Below, in pieces: positions 52,010 to 64,000 of a stretch of DNA of 64,000 nucleotides. The notes under the pieces were generated by a model that worked only from the letters and a program-made list of their open reading frames with translations, ran no database searches and was not told the origin of the DNA. Source of the stretch: Lophius americanus (taxonomy: Eukaryota; Chordata; Actinopteri; Lophiiformes; Lophiidae); NCBI GenBank assembly GCA_037951165.1, contig JBBDHG010000161.1, positions 867,501-931,500 on the forward strand, written 5' to 3'. How positions within the stretch are numbered: the first letter of the stretch is position 1; every line of letters starts with the position of its first letter. Both the position numbers and the translations under genes were made by a program.

Positions 52010-52500
52010 GAATTGGATTGATTTTGGGAGAGATCGGTTGTATTTCTCTGACACTAGAGGGAGTTGTATAGTCAAATGTTTATGGGCCATAAATTCTCAT
52101 GCCTTGCTCAGATTTCACATTTAGTGTATATGAATCGACTGGAGGAGATCTAGCTTGTATATATCTTATTTTACTCTAATACTTCAGATTTTACTCACTA
52201 GGGGGAGTTGTTTTTCATAAAAAAAAAAATGCCACAGTTTTTGGAATATAACTTCCTGATTCAGCAAAAGTTTACCTCATGTGAACCGACTCAAGGAGAC
52301 CCATCTTCTACTTGTCAGATTTTACTGTAGTTCTTCATATTCGATTCATTGTTTTTTGACTGTGACTTCCCTACCCCGTGTTCGATTTTATCCACATTGA
52401 CTCATATGAAGTATGTACTTCATATTTTCCCTTTTGGGAGCTTATTATGCTCATAACAGGAAAGACAGCGTAGGCCTACCTTCTCAAGTAGTTTCTGCGA
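52010..52500 (+). repeat. Family X repeat copy with two clear units
   Basis: Unit 1 begins CACTAGAGGGAGTTG at 52052 and unit 2 CACTAGGGGGAGTTG at 52196, a spacing of 144 bases. Each unit then carries a CATAACTTC-like arm and an ATGAATCGACTGGAGGAGAT-like arm. A tail-like GACAGCGTAGGCCTAC lies near 52465. Shows that the element is built from tandem units. Confidence 0.65.
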
Positions 52501-55500
52501 GATTTGCTCTGGTGAGATGCAGGAAGTTCACTAATCATGATGGGTGTTTCCTCTTGTCTCTCATGGGAAGGGACAGGGATCTATCAGGAAGCGGAGGAGA
52601 GAGAGGGATATTTGACCACCACCACAGACCTGTAAACAGGGATGTGGGTGGATAAGGGTGGAAACAGTCTTTGGAGGTTGGGTGCCAGCTTTGAAAAATG
52701 GGCATAACCATGGCCTGACCTCGATCCTTGTGGGAGAGTAACTCTTAGCCATCTACACTCTCGGCTTGATAGGGTGGCAATGCTGGCCGAATGATTGCCC
52801 CTTTCCTCCAGCTTCCAGAAAGTGGAAGCGTCCTCTGGTCTATAAAACACTTTTTTTTATTAGATGTTACTTTAGTCTGGATGAGCTCTGAATACAAATC
52901 TCCAGTTGCACTTGGTAGTCGTCAAAAATGCTTAGCGTTTGGGGAAGATATGTGTTCTCTGGTATTACGGACGAGACTTTACTGCTGAGGTAAGTGCGTC
53001 TGTTTGGCCGGAAATGTCTGATTCAAAAGAGCCGTTGAAACATTTAATAACTATAAATAGGATTTGGCATTAACTTTTTATTGGATAAATTTTCCTCCTA
53101 AAAGAAAATGTCCCACGTGATCCAAAACTAATAAACCACGTCCGGAAATTTTGCAGGTTATCCAGGGACATCTAAACAGTTAAATGAATGCTCAACATTC
53201 ACAATCAGGTTTAATGGTCAGCAAGTCACGTCATGCAGGATTTGAAAATATTTAATTTGCCAAACATGCCTATACTGATGCATCAAGTATCATTAAAGTC
53301 ATTATTATAGCTCAAGCTATTAACATGCCACATTCAAGCAGCAGAAACAAGGCAGTGAGCACACCTTTAGATGTTTGTCAAACAGATTGCAAACTTTGCA
53401 GGGTCCCATTACATCAAAGATTTAACATTTTTAAATATTCTATTTCATCGCAGAGAAAATGAGGAAGGAGATGTGTGAGATATGAGAGCAGAACATGTGC
53501 AGGAACTCAAATAAACCGTGTGGAGAGATGAGTAAAAGAATGTGAGAAAAGAGGAACTATTAGATCAACAGCTTGCTTGTGGGAGGAACACTTGACAAAT
53601 AATCATGAGTCAGCATGTTCAGTCACAATCCTCTATCACTGCTGCATTTGTCTGAAGAAAATGTTCTAAGACTTCCTTATAATTGCTATTTTATAAATAT
53701 ACATACTTTTCTGTAAGTCCACTAGTTAATAGAAATGAAGGGGGAAGATTCAACGACGATATTAAGCGATAATGGAAGAATATATTCAAGCTGTAGCTCA
53801 AAATCAGTGGATGAGGATTGGGAACGGAGCCATCGGTGTTCATGGCAGCGACTGGTAATCAGGGTATCTGAATTTCATTAGCATTTTCTAAAAAAAGTGT
53901 GGATTGGAGCTTCTTGCTTCATTGTATTTTATCTAACGTATCATTAAAGGGATTACTGTTTCCATCACTGAATGAATAGTATATAGTATAATGAAGGGAT
54001 TTTTAAATTCCACCTCGCTTTTTTGATCCAATCTGAGAAAAAGATTCTGCAAATATCATCAATCATCATATGATTGAACATTTTTCGTTTTCTTTAAATA
54101 TTCAAAACTGATTCCAATATCCATTCCATTGTTTAATAAAACCACACAAATATTAAGGCACGAAGATGAGGAGAAAACATCCGCTCGAGAAATATGATTG
54201 GGAAGATGCTGTTTGCATGCAGGACACGGTTCTGGAATGGCCAGTGATGAGCCCCGAGCTAGACACTATGGAAAACATGCTCAGTTGGTTGAATTAGCAA
54301 CTCTAAACATCCTGCACACACTATGCAGCTCTGACTGAAGAGGGTTTTGTGATCTCACAGGTGACATTTGGATGTGCCAGTCAATCAGGAGCAGGATTAC
54401 TGCTAGACACCATGGCAGAGACAAAACAGGTCCAGTTAGTAATTTAAAACTTTAATCTGCCAGAATCAAATTTAATGACAGAATCAAATTCTATCATCAC
54501 CTTTGTTGCACAAAGCATGAAATCTGCTTTGAACCTGAAATGAATTACCTACACAACTTGAAAAGTTTCGTCAATTTGTTGCGTAACTTTTAAAATAAAG
54601 TGAGTTTATTTATTTATTATCTTTTTGTGACAGTTAAACTCCGTGGTTACACTGTTTTGACATCTCAGCTTACAAAATGATTTAAAGGATTAACTAATCC
54701 ATCTCCAAACGTATGAGCTTATCAAAACTCAAATGTGAGATTGTACTTGGTCTCAGCAGAGTAAATTGGGTCTAGAAACATTCCTGGTCTCAAGTGTTCA
54801 ACCACCCCTCATTTATATGAATGTTCCCTAACAGTCATATGCTTTTAATGAAAGAGAACGGCATTCTTTCAGGTTACAGCGAGTACATTGTGGTGTAGGA
54901 TGGAGTTGTACACTTAAACCATTACTGTTTATCTTATTGAGTTCTATCAGATGGCCTTCAGATGAACATAGGAAGGAAGTGCTGCTGTTATTAGTCACAT
55001 CTGTGCTTTTCTAATTGTCAAAATCAAAATATCTACTACCACTACTGCTATTAACTTGATATTTACAGTTACTTATTTTGCTCATTCAACACCAAATGTA
55101 CTCAACATAAAACGTGTTTTTAACGCTGAGTATGATGTAACAAACTCAATGATGCTGTCTGTTTGACACAGTAGGTCATTGTTTCTGAATGGAGTGAAAT
55201 ATTGAGGGATGGCATTTTAAGATAACTTTTCTTTGTGCTTTGGAGCTATAAATAAAATTGACCTGATTTAACTTGATCCCTCTCCAGCCCGTTCCTGATG
55301 AGCTTTGTCCTATTCTCAGGCCAAACAGTCTCTGGTTCAGAGTTCTGACGCTGGTGTACTGTTCCTCACATTTTTTACTCATGGTGTCATACGCATTTCC
55401 AGGTTTCTTCTCTGGGGGTAGGGAGGCCTGTTTTTAAGAAATGCTAGAAAATATCTCAAACTGCGTTCGGTACTATCTTCTGTCTCTTTGTGTAGTGTGT

Positions 55501-56900
55501 GTCCACTATGGTTTCAAACTTGGTTGAGCCTTGAATTTCATACATTCTCGACAGATTTCCCCCTCAACTTGTCATTTAAGACCCTCGGTGTGTGGCTAAT
55601 TCAACAGATTGCTCATTCTGGAAGATAGAAACACACACACAAAAAAAAAAGTCTAAATAATTTGGATGCGGTACATCACTTCAAAATGAGAAATGAGCTC
55701 TTCCCATCCCAAAGAAGTGACTGAGAGATACTGCAGCCAAGAAAGTCTCTGACACAGCAGATTAGACTTTCCCCGCTGAGGCTGTAGTGAGGCTTTAGGC
55801 TGTGGCTGCCACCCTGCTCTTCACCTCAGCTGCCCTCTGCTCCATCTCATAGCCTCCCCTCATCTCCGACTCCCTGCAGTGTAACACTTCCCCCTGTAGG
55901 ATCAAATCAGGACCTGAATCTAGAAATCTCAAACTACTGGCTCTTTCTCCTGCTCAATATATAATATTTATAGTGTATAAGACAGTTGCAATTCAGCATT
56001 AAGGACGAAAAAGATACGTATGAGAAAAATAAATTAAATTAAGTTATTTTTTTAATGTGAATATATTTCAAGAAGTTACAAACAGATACAGAATCTGGTG
56101 AATGGAGCCCATTCATAAAAAGATCATTATGTGAATGTGGTGGGTTTAGAACACTTCAGTTTCTCAAAATGTATCTGCCTTCACTGACTTTTGTGAAAAA
56201 ACTATTGGTATTTTAAATTACATTCAGGCCTGTTGATATCACTGATAACTGACGAGTATGGTTAGCACAAAGGCATAAGGGAAAGAAATCATGTCCTGCT
56301 TCGGAATCCATGTTTTTCTTCATAATTTCTATATATATGTTATTATATATTTTATATATATGATAATTCATCATCTCAGTGATCAGTCCCCTGATTAAAA
56401 ATACCAAATTTGTTTCAGTGATTGCTTAATACCCACAGTGGTCCCGTCATGCAATTAGATGATGGCACTCTAACCAAAAACATAGTAAACATTCATCCTC
56501 AATCAACATTTCTCATTCAACATTTCATAGTTCTTTTCGAACAAAAATGGTAATGGCAGCCATTGTTGTTTGCTGAAACATTTGAAATGTATGGAGAAAG
56601 GCAGTAAAATGTTGTTTCTTTTTTGAACTGGGTCTGTGTGGAAAAAGTATTAGCGTACTTGGCTAAACTAAAAAATACACAATCGGATTGCATTACTGCC
56701 ACACTCGTTTAATCAAATCATCACATAAATAGACCATTGCCAGGAGCATGAAGTTGGTTCGTAGGTCTATCCGGTAGCACGTTATGCCAAAAACCAAAAG
56801 AAACTAGAAAGCACTCAGAGTGCGCAATCCTTCCACAAAGGCAAAACTGTAGCTGAGGACATTATAGTGATCAAATTCAATGCAAACCCATCCTTTAATA
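52501..56900. other. Intergenic, no gene recognised
   Basis: No supported coding region or RNA gene. The open frames at 52413-52850 overlap on opposite strands. Simple runs occur near 55634 (CA/A) and 56330 (AT). Confidence 0.5.
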
Positions 56901-57119
56901 ATGAGTTATTGAAGAAAAAAAACAACAACCTCCAAACCTGCCTTATCTTGCAATGGTTAAGAAAATGTTATTATGACGCCAAAATGTGAGGTCATGATGT
57001 ATTGTCACCAAAATGTAACCTTTGATTGAAACTTCATGCAAGTTTGTCCATTCGTTTTTCTGCTATCCTCTTAACAAGCAGACAAACAAAGGTATAAAAA
57101 TATACCTGCTCGGTGGAGG

Positions 57120-57640
57120 TATAGTTACAGAGAAGACAGGGAAGAAGGGGACTGAAAAACATCAGTCTAGGAAGGATTACCAAGCCGTTTCTAAGGCTCT
57201 GAGCTACACAGATCCACAGAGAGACGCATTATCCACAAATGGAGAAGACTTGGAACAATAACGAACCGTGCCAGAAATGGTCAACGTTCCAAAAATCCTC
57301 TAAGAGCAGGGCATAGACTCTTTCAGGAAGTTACAAAAAGATCCAAAAAGCATCAGAGGAATGGCAAGCCTCTCTCAACTCAATACAGTTCACTGCTCAC
57401 AGCTCCAGTATTCTAAAGACACTCCAAGCAAACAAGCGAGGGCGGCGAGGCAAAATCAGTCAATCAACTGCCACTTTTTGCCACAACCCGACTCAACCCT
57501 CAGAGCGTTTGAGAAAACCTTGGATGCACTCGTTCGTCAAAAGTTGAACTGTTTGAACTTGTTTGGAAGACGGGGATACTGTTATATCTGGAATAAACTA
57601 AACACGGCATTCCACTTACAGGACATTATGAAGTAGACTA
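57120..57640 (+). mobile_element. Tc1/mariner transposon relic
   Basis: The + strand follows Tc1 transposase order. A DNA-binding region with YQAVSKALS comes first. CATTATCCACAAATGGAGAA (57226-57245) corresponds to the usual AIIHKW segment, and EVTKDP-like sequence lies near 57340. After a loss, KLNCLNLFGRRGYCYIWNKL and NTAFHLQDIM (about 57540-57630) correspond to the VELFG..YVWRKP..AHHL region around the first catalytic acid. Frame changes and an internal gap make it dead. Same broad family as the 13.7-14.2 kb relic. Confidence 0.7.
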
Positions 57641-59669
57641 GATTTTATTTCTGTCAAATTTTTCAATAGTTCTTTTTCCCATTCTTCCTACACATGCATA
57701 TATTTACATATGAACATCAAACCAAGGTTAATGCACGCCTATATACATAAACAAAAATAGCTGTGGATTATTATACATACATTTTTTTAAACATACCAGA
57801 TTCTGTTTTAGTTGTTCTCCAAAACTATCAAAAACAAAAACCATCCAAAATTATTCCAGAAAAAAACCCAGAAAGAAATTGACATAATTGACTTAACTGA
57901 TATACAATCTATATTTTACATTTGTTCTTACATTCATTGTTCAGTTGAGTTCATACTGACTCTCTGATTTCAAACACCCTCTGAACCCAGCCTGTAAGTA
58001 AATTATTCTGTACGCTGAGATCTGCTAAATCATGGAATTTTAAGGTTTATCATTAAATCAATAATGTGTTGGTTGATTCAAAACAATTTGATAGAGTTGT
58101 TAAACGTATTGCTTTCTTTTGCAGCCCGAAGATTTGGTTAGTGCTGGTTTTGTGTGTGTGTTTCTTCACACTCCCACATAGCAGGTCGCGTATGGGAGTA
58201 CAAGAGTAAGAGTATAAAGAGTTCTTGTTCAGGATGCGACAGTGGAGCATAGAGGAGGCAGTGCAATGAAGGAGAATGTCAGGTCATCAGCCTGTGAGTC
58301 GAAGCTTAAGCACAATTAGGTCATGCAGTTCCACCTCTGAATGACTTCAAATGAATCAAATAATATATTTGGAGAGGTTTGTCTTTGTTTTGTGTTGAAT
58401 TCTATGGAGATTTTAAGCCAGTTTAGCATCAGACACATAACAAAAATAGAAGAAACCAGGAGTGCACCAGATAAGCCTTTTTCACAGCGGTTTAGATAGA
58501 GAGCGATGTAACATTTTGTCCGTGAGCTGACTGTGGCTGTTACTGGCAGCCTGCGTGTTCCAGATGGTGGCAGGTCTCCCTTTCAGCAGTCTGTCAGTCT
58601 TGGCTCGGAGCCACCTGTGAGTCAGGTAGGGCAAACAAGGACAGCTTGGCAACAAAACACTGAGACACACAAGCCCCGGAGATGCTGTGGGATTTGAGAG
58701 AACAGACTGGTCTCTGACCTCAATCAGTAAGAATGTATTTTGTTATCGCCTTTACTTCCCCAGCACATTACACTTACAACAAATTCGAATTATGTACGGT
58801 TAAGAAACTTTAGGGGAAAAAAAGTGTTTTAGGCTTTAAGGGTAATTGTCTTTTCATCATTTTTTTCAGTGTCTTCTGAATACAATAAAAAAAAATTCAA
58901 AAAAATGATATGGTTGTTAGTGTAAAGTGTTTATAATTACCTCAACATGTTCTGAAAGTAGACTTTCAGACCATGTCTGGCATTTATTTTATCAAAGGCT
59001 TGTCTCTTTATTAAGCTATTTTCTGTTATTATTAAAAAAAGAAAATTATTCTTAAATAAATCTTAAATAAATCATTATTTAAGATGGAAGCACAATGGGG
59101 CATCACTGCATTGTATACTGAAGAAACCCTCCAAATAAGTGTCATAAGGGTTTTTTTGTGCACAATAACAGGGACCACCAACGTCCCTGTAAAAAACATC
59201 AAACATTATTATTTGCAAGTATCCGTCTGTTCATACACTCACACACGATGCGAGCCCCAGGCCGCGGTTTCATCTTACATCCCCGGTGAAACACAGATAC
59301 AATGAAGCGCATTAAAGTCTTTCCAACGTTTAAAACGGTTGGGATGTAACATTCCAACAGAATGTTTGCCCAGAATGATTCATTTCAACACAAAAGTCAC
59401 AGGCAAACAAGTAGCGTGGGATGGTTACATTTTCATACGCTTTAATAAAAAACTATCCCCGCTGCAACATGAAGCTCAGTGAGTTAAAAAAAAAATAAAA
59501 CGTCTTAGAATCAAAGAGAAAATACACATGAATTTGTTCCCGTGAGATATATCTCTTCATCCTCATGCTCTATGTCCAAAGTCTGTCAAACCTCAATAGA
59601 AATGTCCTAAAAGCTCAATAAATAACACACTTGTCTGTCAAACTCTTCTAGAAAGGGTACTTGCTTACA

Positions 59670-59724
59670 GTATTTATACTGTATTTATACTGTATTTATA
59701 CTGTATTTATACTGTATTTATGCT
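59670..59724. repeat. 11-bp minisatellite, 5 units
   Basis: GTATTTATACT is repeated five times head to tail; the last unit reads GTATTTATGCT. Confidence 0.95.
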
Positions 59725-60513
59725 TGAGGGCAGAAAACAAACTAAGTGAGACTTGTCTGACTGTCCAGCATGTATGTATTGATATTCAGTGGATTAGTCC
59801 ATAAATCAGGAACTTTAATAATTTCACTTATAAGGAATACGCTCTTCCTCGAGCTGACAGCTGAGCTGGAATGAATTGCAGAGCTCAAAAAAGGAAGTTT
59901 CAAATCCAGACACACATGCGATCAGGCGTCAGGGGGCCCCCGTTTATTTATGACCGGGTTGGATCTTAAATTGTGCATGTATCCTGTGGTTATTCATAAA
60001 TCCTTACTTTGACATGGAAATGATATTGTTATCATCTGTTTGCCCAGTTTAGACTGTTCCTGTTGGTTGTGTAGTGTAATAATGGTAGGGCAGTTTCTGA
60101 GGCCTCTGCCAATGCATGAACTTTATGGATGTTGTGAGAGGAAATGTCAAATAAAGGCAGAATTTATTTGATTGGCAGTCAGGTCGAATTTTAAGGGATA
60201 ACTTTTAGTTTTTTTTATTATGCCAGTTCTACCTTGCTTGTCCTGCAGCAGCATCAACAGGAGGGGTGCTGGCTGTGTTTGACATTCCATTATTTATTAT
60301 GCCACTATTTCCACTATTTACAATAGCTGCTGTTTTGTAGACAGCACAGACTGGTTACTCTCAGCGTGACGTCTTACCCTTCCAGTTATGAATAAACAAA
60401 GAGTGTGGGGTTCCTTTGTCTCTGCGAAGTGGGTCATCTTAAATTCTTTTCCACAACTCCGTTAAACTGAGTGTCACCACAGCTGAAATACTTTACCTCC
60501 TAATTTTAATAAT

Positions 60514-60514
60514 C

Positions 60515-60565
<51 letters not shown>

Positions 60566-60566
60566 T
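60514..60566. repeat. (AAT)n microsatellite
   Basis: About 16 nearly uninterrupted AAT/ATA triplets. Confidence 0.95.
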
Positions 60567-60904
60567 AATGTAGTAAGGAATAGAACATAAATGATGTACT
60601 GTACAGTCTACAGAATACTACTAACGTGAGAACAAATGAGCTCATCTCATCCCTGCTAACAGAATAAATCTTCACAATTATGTATCTTCACCTTCACCAA
60701 GGTAATCCGGTCTCGATTCACATCCCCCACCTGCGTCCAGCCACAATGATAAAATGATAAAAATGATTTAAAAATAAATTAAAAAAATGAATGGCTGAAA
60801 TCAAAATGAAAAGAACTAAGATTTACGTTCTCTTCATCCGCAGCTGCAGATCTTTGTTGTTAAAGCAATAACTCAAAAACTATTTCACGGATCATTTTAA
60901 AATG

Positions 60905-61310
60905 TTAGACCCGCTTAGACCTTAGTGCGAGGAAGAGCTGGATGGATTTTAGGTCAAGGTCGGTTGTATATTTCCAACACTAGGGGGAGCTTTATGTCCA
61001 CAATTTTATTGACCATAATTTCTCAACCGTTTTCACAAATTTTGCTGCTAAGACCCAACAGTCCTAATAAAACTACAATCACAATGGCTGCCCTTAAGTT
61101 TTTGAAAAGTGCATATGAATTGCCTCGAGAAGATCGTATTTTAATCTTATGGTTCATATTTAACTCAGTGGGGAATGCTTTTCTATGAAAAATGCCGTTT
61201 TTTGGAAATAACTTATTATCCATTAGTCTGATGTTTTCCAATTGTGGCTCATATGAATCGACTGAAGGAGATCTGCCTTTTTTATCTTTCAGTCTAATAG
61301 TTTATATTTA
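60905..61310 (+). repeat. Family X repeat copy with intact head
   Basis: Head CTTAGTGCGAGGAAGAGCTG, then TCGGTTGTATATTTCCAACA and the block CACTAGGGGGAGCTTTATG at 60978. Next come CATAATTTCTCAACCGTTTT, a non-family insert near 61050-61095 and CATATGAATTGCCTCGAGAA. A second block at 61166 is followed by GGAAATAACTTATTATCC and CATATGAATCGACTGAAGGA. Tail absent. Confidence 0.65.
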
Positions 61311-62398
61311 TTCAGTAGAAACAATACGAGAAAAAATTTCTTATACAACACATGGGGTTTGGGACTATTCAGGCACAATAGTGGGGGCCTGGCTCCACTA
61401 TGTAGTTTTTGTTGTCTGGTTTGGATGGGAAATAGGTTTTAAATTGTTTTATTGTATATCCTGTTATTACAGTTGTAGCTTTTCTATTTTGTGTGGTCCG
61501 TTTCTGTCTTGTGTGTGGATGCGGTTGGTGGGTAGTGGAGGAAAATTTCAGGTTAGAGGTTTCAAAACACAGTGTTTTGAAATGGATGAGTTTCTTTGTT
61601 TTTTAAATGTGAATTTGTTACAAAGTGTTGAGTGTTGCTAAAATGTACTGTGCTAGACTTCGAATGGGGAAAAGAAGTGAGTTTACGACACGGCTACTTC
61701 CAACCCAACCTTGCATTCCAGGTTTATCTGCATCTGTGTCGGAGTCAGCTCGGGACAATTCAACGAATCTTGGCAGACATGTCTTTTTGGAATGATCCCA
61801 TTGTTTACAACACAACAGTCCTTCTGCTTACCCATCCTTTGTGATACACAAAGCTTGTGTAAAGTAAAGATTGCATTCTCTGCAATGGGAGACGAGCATG
61901 CAACTGTTGCGGGCTGAGATACAACAACATGAACGTCACTGGAGGATGAGGGAGTCCATAAAGTGTGTCTTCATAAAAAAAGGTTTGAAATCTGAAAAAA
62001 GCCTTCACCATCTGTTAGCACAATCACACCTCTTATAAGCAGGTCTATCAAGCGTAAGCAATATAATCATTTTGTAACAAATCATTTTGCCCTTTTTGCT
62101 GCCACACCACTATGGGAATAAATTATTGTTTTGCATATTTTATTTCTTTGGGGCATCTATTAATTGAATATCTTAGACATTCTTAATTGACCATAACATG
62201 ACAAATAGTTGGATTAAGAATTTTTTAAACAGTGAAAAAAAATCAAACTTAAACCGTAAAATTATTTCATGAAGTAATTTTGTATATTTTAATTACATTA
62301 GCTCAACGTTTAGTTAAGCCTTTACTTACAAAAAACTATTCAACCTTTATTAGAAAAATGGAAAACAATCCTACTTATTGAATAAGATTTTCTCAATA
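61311..62398. other. Intergenic, no gene recognised
   Basis: T-rich then A-rich DNA. The frame 61192-61641 is open for 149 codons, but half of it is family X sequence and the rest has no recognisable domain. Confidence 0.5.
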
Positions 62399-62399
62399 G

Positions 62400-62560
62400 C
62401 CATGGTTAATGCCTTCTCCTCAGTAGCCCCTTTGACCTGTGGAGTCACCCAGGGCTCAATCCTTGGCCCCTTATTCTTTAGCATATACAAATGGCACACA
62501 TTTTTCGATGACAAGAAGTGACTCAAAATGTGCAAACAGGTTAATAGGACTTTAAAGAGT
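62400..62560 (+). pseudogene. Non-LTR reverse transcriptase fragment, sister of 46.9 kb
   Basis: The + strand reads SSVAPLTCGVTQGSILGPLF (about 62417-62475), then continues into a segment that also follows the RT box at 46.97 kb (TGGCACACATTTTTC, then ACTCAAAATGTG). The shared junction implies both derive from one already deleted ancestor. Confidence 0.6.
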
Positions 62561-62971
62561 TAATTAGTAGAATTGAACTATTATTACCACATAATCGGAT
62601 CTCTATAAATAAACATTTCATGTATCTACATACGTAATAAAACACAATTAAAGATGAACCAGTTAGCGCTACAGGTAAGTTTTCATAAATAATGATTCTA
62701 ATGAATTTTCTGTACGATACAATAAAATACAACTTTATTGTTGGTGTACATTGAAATTAATTCGGTATAATTGGGTAGTTTGACATTTAATATAGACATC
62801 CAAACCAAATAAAACAGCAATGAAAACTCATACCTTTGAGTTACAAAGGATATAAAGGACTTCTTTATCTTTAAAGTTGGTCTATAGATCACTTATTGGA
62901 ATGCAGAGGAATTGTTGGTACAAAACATCCAAGGAATGAGAAGAAATCTTGTTTACCAGTCTGGGAATGCT

Positions 62972-62973
62972 AC

Positions 62974-63005
<32 letters not shown>

Positions 63006-63356
63006 ATTTAATTTATGAGTTGTTTGAGACGACTGTGCAACAGCTGGACCTATGATCTTTGAGAAAATCTTAATTTGATTGAATAAAAATCTCCAAAGCC
63101 AGGAAAATACCCCAGTACAGAATGGCATTCTGATTGACGGATTTAAAAAACAGAATGAAAATCTGACTGGTGGCAGGAGCCTATGAAGAAAGTTAATGTG
63201 CTGATCTATCTTCCTACAAATAGAGTTCATCTGGAAGGTCCATGATAGGATGGCATCTATCACCACACCCTGATATTTGGATGTGGAGACTATTTCTTTT
63301 CCTATATTGTGAATTGTCAGCGGAGGCGGCAGACAATCAGGAGGAAGACCAAACAT
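62972..63356 (-). mobile_element. Non-LTR retrotransposon 3' end with (ATT)n tail
   Basis: On the - strand, 63356-63010 encodes a LINE RT C-terminal region: KYQGVVIDAILSWTF, SICRKIDQHINFLHRLL and KIFSKIIG. It is followed at once by an (ATT)n tail (62976-63003), the usual end of such an insertion. The QGVVID segment lies after the catalytic core. Jockey/CR1/L2-like; the clade is not certain. The element is 5'-truncated at about 63360. Confidence 0.65.
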
Positions 63357-63576
63357 AATTTCCTGTGTAATAAGTGTTGATAATTCTCCACATCATTCAG
63401 TCAACATTACGCCGGTACTGTGTGCTCATCGCTGTCCGACAGCAGAGACAGAAAAGCTACTATTAACAACGATATGAACGATAAATAGAGATTATGCAAA
63501 GAACGTTATATGAAAAAAAGATTTTCCATGAATCCTACCTATGGAGACTTCCTGTGTCGAGTTTGTTCTCGCTTTG

Positions 63577-63671
63577 ATTGCCTGGGTTCCCTCCGGGTGC
63601 CTCTGGCTTCCTTCCAGAAACATTCAATATAGGTAACACAGGGACCTTAAATTTGCCCGTAGGTATGAATG
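63577..63671 (+). repeat. Common teleost interspersed repeat, fragment
   Basis: CCTGGGTTCCCTCCGGGTGC, then TCTGGCTTCCTTCC, then TTAAATTTGCCCGTAGGTAT. These match the word order of the abundant teleost repeat that also occurs inverted at 6240-6435. Confidence 0.5.
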
Positions 63672-64000
63672 TTTAGTTTAGGCCTTTATATAAACAGGTA
63701 GTCTCATTGACATCTGGATCTCTTCTTTGAGAGAAACCTGTGTACAAGAAATATCAAATGTGAAAAACATAAACTGACATACTAATAGTTCACAGACATG
63801 TTTATACAATTTAAATATAACATTTACAGGTATAACATTTACTCAATCAACACAATTTTGAGATTTGCCAAATCTCGAATGTTCTTATCATTGAAATCTC
63901 CTCCTTTATGTAGTGGGAGAAACTGAGCTTCCCATATGTAAAGATTTTTGGAATTTTACCGGTTTTTGGCAATAATTCCGAAATGAGAGTGATTTCGGAT

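Larger units (their letters stand above)
57641..60900. other. Intergenic, simple repeats only
   Basis: No gene recognised. Contains an 11-bp minisatellite (59670-59724) and an (AAT)n microsatellite (60514-60566). The frames at 58482-58670 and 59084-59305 show no domain. Confidence 0.5.

Noticed and set aside
61192..61641. 149-codon frame
   Set aside because: Begins inside a family X repeat and continues in T-rich DNA without a domain.

Overview
The window is vertebrate DNA, most likely from a ray-finned (teleost) fish. It is AT-rich with long non-coding stretches and intron splice signals. Its relics of fish-type retrotransposons (L2, RTE, L1-like) and Tc1/mariner transposons match families I know from teleost genomes. 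There are no bacterial-style operons and no CRISPR array.

Two genuine protein-coding genes are visible, and they form a known locus pair. At 2.66-3.44 kb on the + strand is the last exon of dlk1 (delta-like non-canonical Notch ligand 1): EGF repeats, transmembrane helix and short cytoplasmic tail. At 18.0-18.8 kb on the - strand is a complete intronless dio3 (type 3 iodothyronine deiodinase) with an in-frame TGA for selenocysteine. I could fold a plausible SECIS element in its 3' UTR (17602-17672) and find a TATA box upstream of the chosen start. This is a compact fish version of the DLK1-DIO3 domain, which is imprinted in placental mammals. The two genes converge with about 14.6 kb between them, and no RTL1-like gag/pol gene lies in between.

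Layout: 1-2658, dlk1 intron. 2659-3535, dlk1 terminal exon. 5.4-7.7 kb, an interspersed tandem-type repeat (called family X here), a common teleost repeat and a truncated L2 3' end. 9.3-12.45 kb, a nearly full-length but broken L2 LINE. 13.74-14.23 kb, a Tc1 relic. 17.5-18.9 kb, dio3 with its 3' UTR and promoter. 19-64 kb, a gene desert in which I find no protein-coding exon. The desert holds further family X copies (22.4, 23.9, 42.9, 44.4, 52.0 and 60.9 kb), an internally deleted L1-like element (26.7-28.4 kb) and an opposed ORF2 fragment (28.7-29.05 kb). It also holds an RTE LINE lacking the RT catalytic core (39.2-41.5 kb), two more Tc1-like relics (42.2-42.8 and 57.1-57.6 kb), small non-LTR RT fragments (46.9, 62.4 and 63.0-63.4 kb) and several microsatellites.

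The two host genes act in growth and differentiation signalling (dlk1) and local inactivation of thyroid hormone (dio3). The rest looks like retrotransposon debris and possible regulatory DNA. I see no clear sign of a wholly new biological system. The most original observations are the family X repeat, several short perfect hairpins that look like template-switch products, and the convergent dlk1/dio3 arrangement.
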